Part shown: in pieces, positions 5,405-6,455 of the stretch | How the letters are laid out: every line of letters starts with the position of its first letter | Position numbering within the stretch: position 1 is the first letter of the stretch | Assembly: GCA_002727275.1 (NCBI GenBank) | Contig: PBWO01000031.1 | Span: 4,645-11,099, forward strand | Reading direction: 5' to 3' | From: Methanobacteriota archaeon | GTDB lineage: Archaea > Thermoplasmatota > Poseidoniia > Poseidoniales > Thalassarchaeaceae | DNA: 6,455 nucleotides | Position numbers and translations under genes: made by a program | The notes under the pieces: generated by a model | Database searches by the model: none | The model's input: the letters and a program-made list of their open reading frames with translations, nothing else | What the model was told of the DNA's origin: nothing

Positions 5405-6221
5405 TAAATTCGGAAAGAACTTGTTCTAACTGGTTGGCGTCATCGAATTCTTCGGATAGATTTCCTGTGATTATCCAGTCGGCCCCTGCATGGGCTGCAC
5501 GTTTGGCGGCGGCACCTTCACGAATCCCTCCGCCGACTACCAATGTCAAGTTGCACGATTCTCGGGCTGCTTGGATTAGTTCGGGCTCAACGGGGCGTGT
5601 TGCCCCACTACCAGCTTCAAGATAGAATAAACCGAAGCCATAGGATTCTGCGGCCATGGCATAGGCACTAACGCGATCAGTCTCACCAGATTCTATCAGG
5701 TTGGCCTGGCCCACCTGGCCAGCCCTTCCTCCTGGTGCACAGATGACATATCCCATGGGAAGTGGAACTATTCCCGCTTCGCGAATATATGGTGCACCAG
5801 CAACTTGCTCCTCAATCAGAAAGCGTGGTGATGTTGAGTTCATCAGCATCATGAATTTGATTCCATCCGCTGCAGGAGAGAGGGCTGTAGCGCCTTGAGG
5901 GAATAGAAGCACAGGAACGTTCCATCCATCCTCTTCCGTATCGGAGTCCTGACTGGAAGCCCAAGTTACCAATTCGAGTGCTTCCTTGATGGCGAGAATG
6001 GTGTCGTGCACATTATCCATATCGGTATCGGTAGAGCCGCCGACCAGAATCATACTACTACCTGCAGATACTGCCGCAACACACCGCTTTGCAGCGACTT
6101 CGGGGGTCTGATCTGCAGGATCGATTAGAATGGCATGTCGTGCTCCGCTTCGAGGCCGGCAAACATACTCACGTAGCCACTCAGATGTATCGCTCACAAA
6201 CCGCCGTCCTGAGTTTCCCAT
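5385..6221 (-). CDS. Geranylgeranylglyceryl phosphate synthase
   Basis: A 278-residue TIM-barrel prenyltransferase. GGGP synthases join sn-glycerol-1-phosphate to geranylgeranyl diphosphate, the first committed step of archaeal ether-lipid synthesis, at the cytosolic face of the membrane. Signature segments are LIDPADQTPE (32-41), ILVGGSTD (58-65), LLFPQG (105-110), MLMNSTSPRF (125-134), MGYVICAPGG (156-165), FYLEAGSGA (199-207), VVGGGI (228-233) and ITGN (251-254), covering the phosphate- and glycerol-phosphate-binding loops. An acidic insert (SSQDSDTEEDGW, 89-100) lies before the FPQG strand. The ATG at 6221 is backed by GAAAGG five nt upstream. It overlaps the coiled-coil gene at the 3' end and is divergent from a lipoprotein gene. 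Assignment to the GGGPS/PcrB family is firm; the GGPP-specific reaction follows from the archaeal context. Confidence 0.92.
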   Translation of the reverse strand: MGNSGRRFVSDTSEWLREYVCRPRSGARHAILIDPADQTPEVAAKRCVAAVSAGSSMILVGGSTDTDMDNVHDTILAIKEALELVTWASSQDSDTEEDGWNVPVLLFPQGATALSPAADGIKFMMLMNSTSPRFLIEEQVAGAPYIREAGIVPLPMGYVICAPGGRAGQVGQANLIESGETDRVSAYAMAAESYGFGLFYLEAGSGATRPVEPELIQAARESCNLTLVVGGGIREGAAAKRAAHAGADWIITGNLSEEFDDANQLEQVLSEFITEMNS

Positions 6222-6226
6222 CTAAG

Positions 6227-6232
6227 CCTTTC
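6227..6232 (-). promoter_or_regulatory. Ribosome-binding site of the GGGP synthase gene
   Basis: The minus strand reads GAAAGG followed by CTTAG and the ATG at 6221. The 5-nt spacing supports this start. No TATA-like element lies at the leaderless distance, so this gene probably has a leader. Confidence 0.5.
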
Positions 6233-6272
6233 ACACCATTTGTCAAGGAGTTGTCCTTCCGCCGGGTAATCG

Positions 6273-6280
6273 TTTATCTC
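6273..6280 (+). promoter_or_regulatory. TATA-like element before the lipoprotein gene
   Basis: TTTATCTC is centred 26-27 bp upstream of the ATG at 6303, matching the archaeal TATA-to-start distance and suggesting a leaderless message. Its reverse complement (GAGATAAA) could also serve the divergent GGGP synthase gene with a leader of about 25 nt. Confidence 0.45.
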
Positions 6281-6302
6281 TTGTGAAGACTCTAGGTTGT
6301 CT

Positions 6303-6455
6303 ATGAGAACCCTACTGATGACTGTAATGATGTTGTGCGCCTGCCTATTTACACCCGGTTGCACTGGAGGAGAACAGGAAGAAGTCATCTGCGAGGATGG
6401 AGGAGTCCTGACGCAATTCGACAGTTATTATTGTGAATTTGAAATCCTCGAAACA
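6303..6455 (+). CDS. Probable secreted lipoprotein, 5' part only
   Basis: Fifty-one codons run open from the ATG at 6303 to the right edge. The N-terminus MRTLLMTVMMLCACLFTPGC looks like a lipoprotein signal peptide: one Arg, a hydrophobic core (4-16) and a Cys at 20 after TPG. The lipobox is imperfect because Thr-Pro-Gly replaces the usual Leu-Ala-Gly. The residues after it (TGGEQEEVICEDGG) are a polar acidic linker typical of the region following a lipid-anchored Cys. Further Cys at 30 and 44 could form a disulfide outside the cell. The rest of the protein and its function lie outside the window. It is divergent from GGGP synthase, with 81 bp between the starts. Confidence 0.65.
   Translation, partial: MRTLLMTVMMLCACLFTPGCTGGEQEEVICEDGGVLTQFDSYYCEFEILET

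Noticed and set aside
6194..6388. 64-residue minus-strand frame across the divergent region
   Set aside because: It overlaps the start of GGGP synthase and runs antisense to the lipoprotein signal peptide, with no domain or ribosome-binding site.

Overview
The window looks archaeal and most likely comes from a marine planktonic euryarchaeon (Marine Group II / Poseidoniia-like). It carries a geranylgeranylglyceryl phosphate synthase (archaeal ether lipids), ribosomal protein LX (eL20/L18Ae) and an archaeal-type prefoldin alpha subunit. Genes are tightly packed, bacterial-type promoters are absent, and several starts sit about 26 bp downstream of TATA-like elements, as in leaderless archaeal genes. 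The order-level placement is inferred from overall look and is less certain than the domain.

Layout, left to right: prefoldin alpha (minus strand, cut by the left edge, 1-308); an alpha/beta hydrolase (minus, 358-1236); an APS kinase fused to an HxGH nucleotidylyltransferase (minus, 1274-2158); a PAPS-type sulfotransferase (plus, about 2253-3149); a CysQ-type 3'-phosphoadenosine 5'-phosphate phosphatase (minus, 3143-3955); a two-helix membrane protein of unknown function (minus, 3958-4509); ribosomal protein LX (minus, 4562-4807), a short gene with no ATG, GTG or TTG start; a 102-bp divergent promoter region with two palindromes; a coiled-coil protein (plus, 4910-5404); GGGP synthase (minus, 5385-6221); and the start of a probable lipoprotein (plus, from 6303 to the right edge). 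No gene-free stretch exceeds about 100 bp. I saw no tRNA, rRNA, CRISPR array or insertion sequence.

The centre of interest is 1274-3955. Three neighbouring genes cover PAPS synthesis (APS kinase), PAPS use (sulfotransferase) and disposal of the by-product PAP (CysQ), which makes a compact sulfation module. It lies between LX and prefoldin alpha, two genes that are close neighbours in many archaea (the L39e-L31e-aIF6-LX-pfdA-ftsY group), so the module and its flanking genes look like an accessory block set into a conserved translation/chaperone cluster. No classical ATP sulfurylase is visible. The small nucleotidylyltransferase fused to the APS kinase is a candidate to fill that role or to activate a different substrate. 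The sulfate acceptor cannot be read from the sequence.
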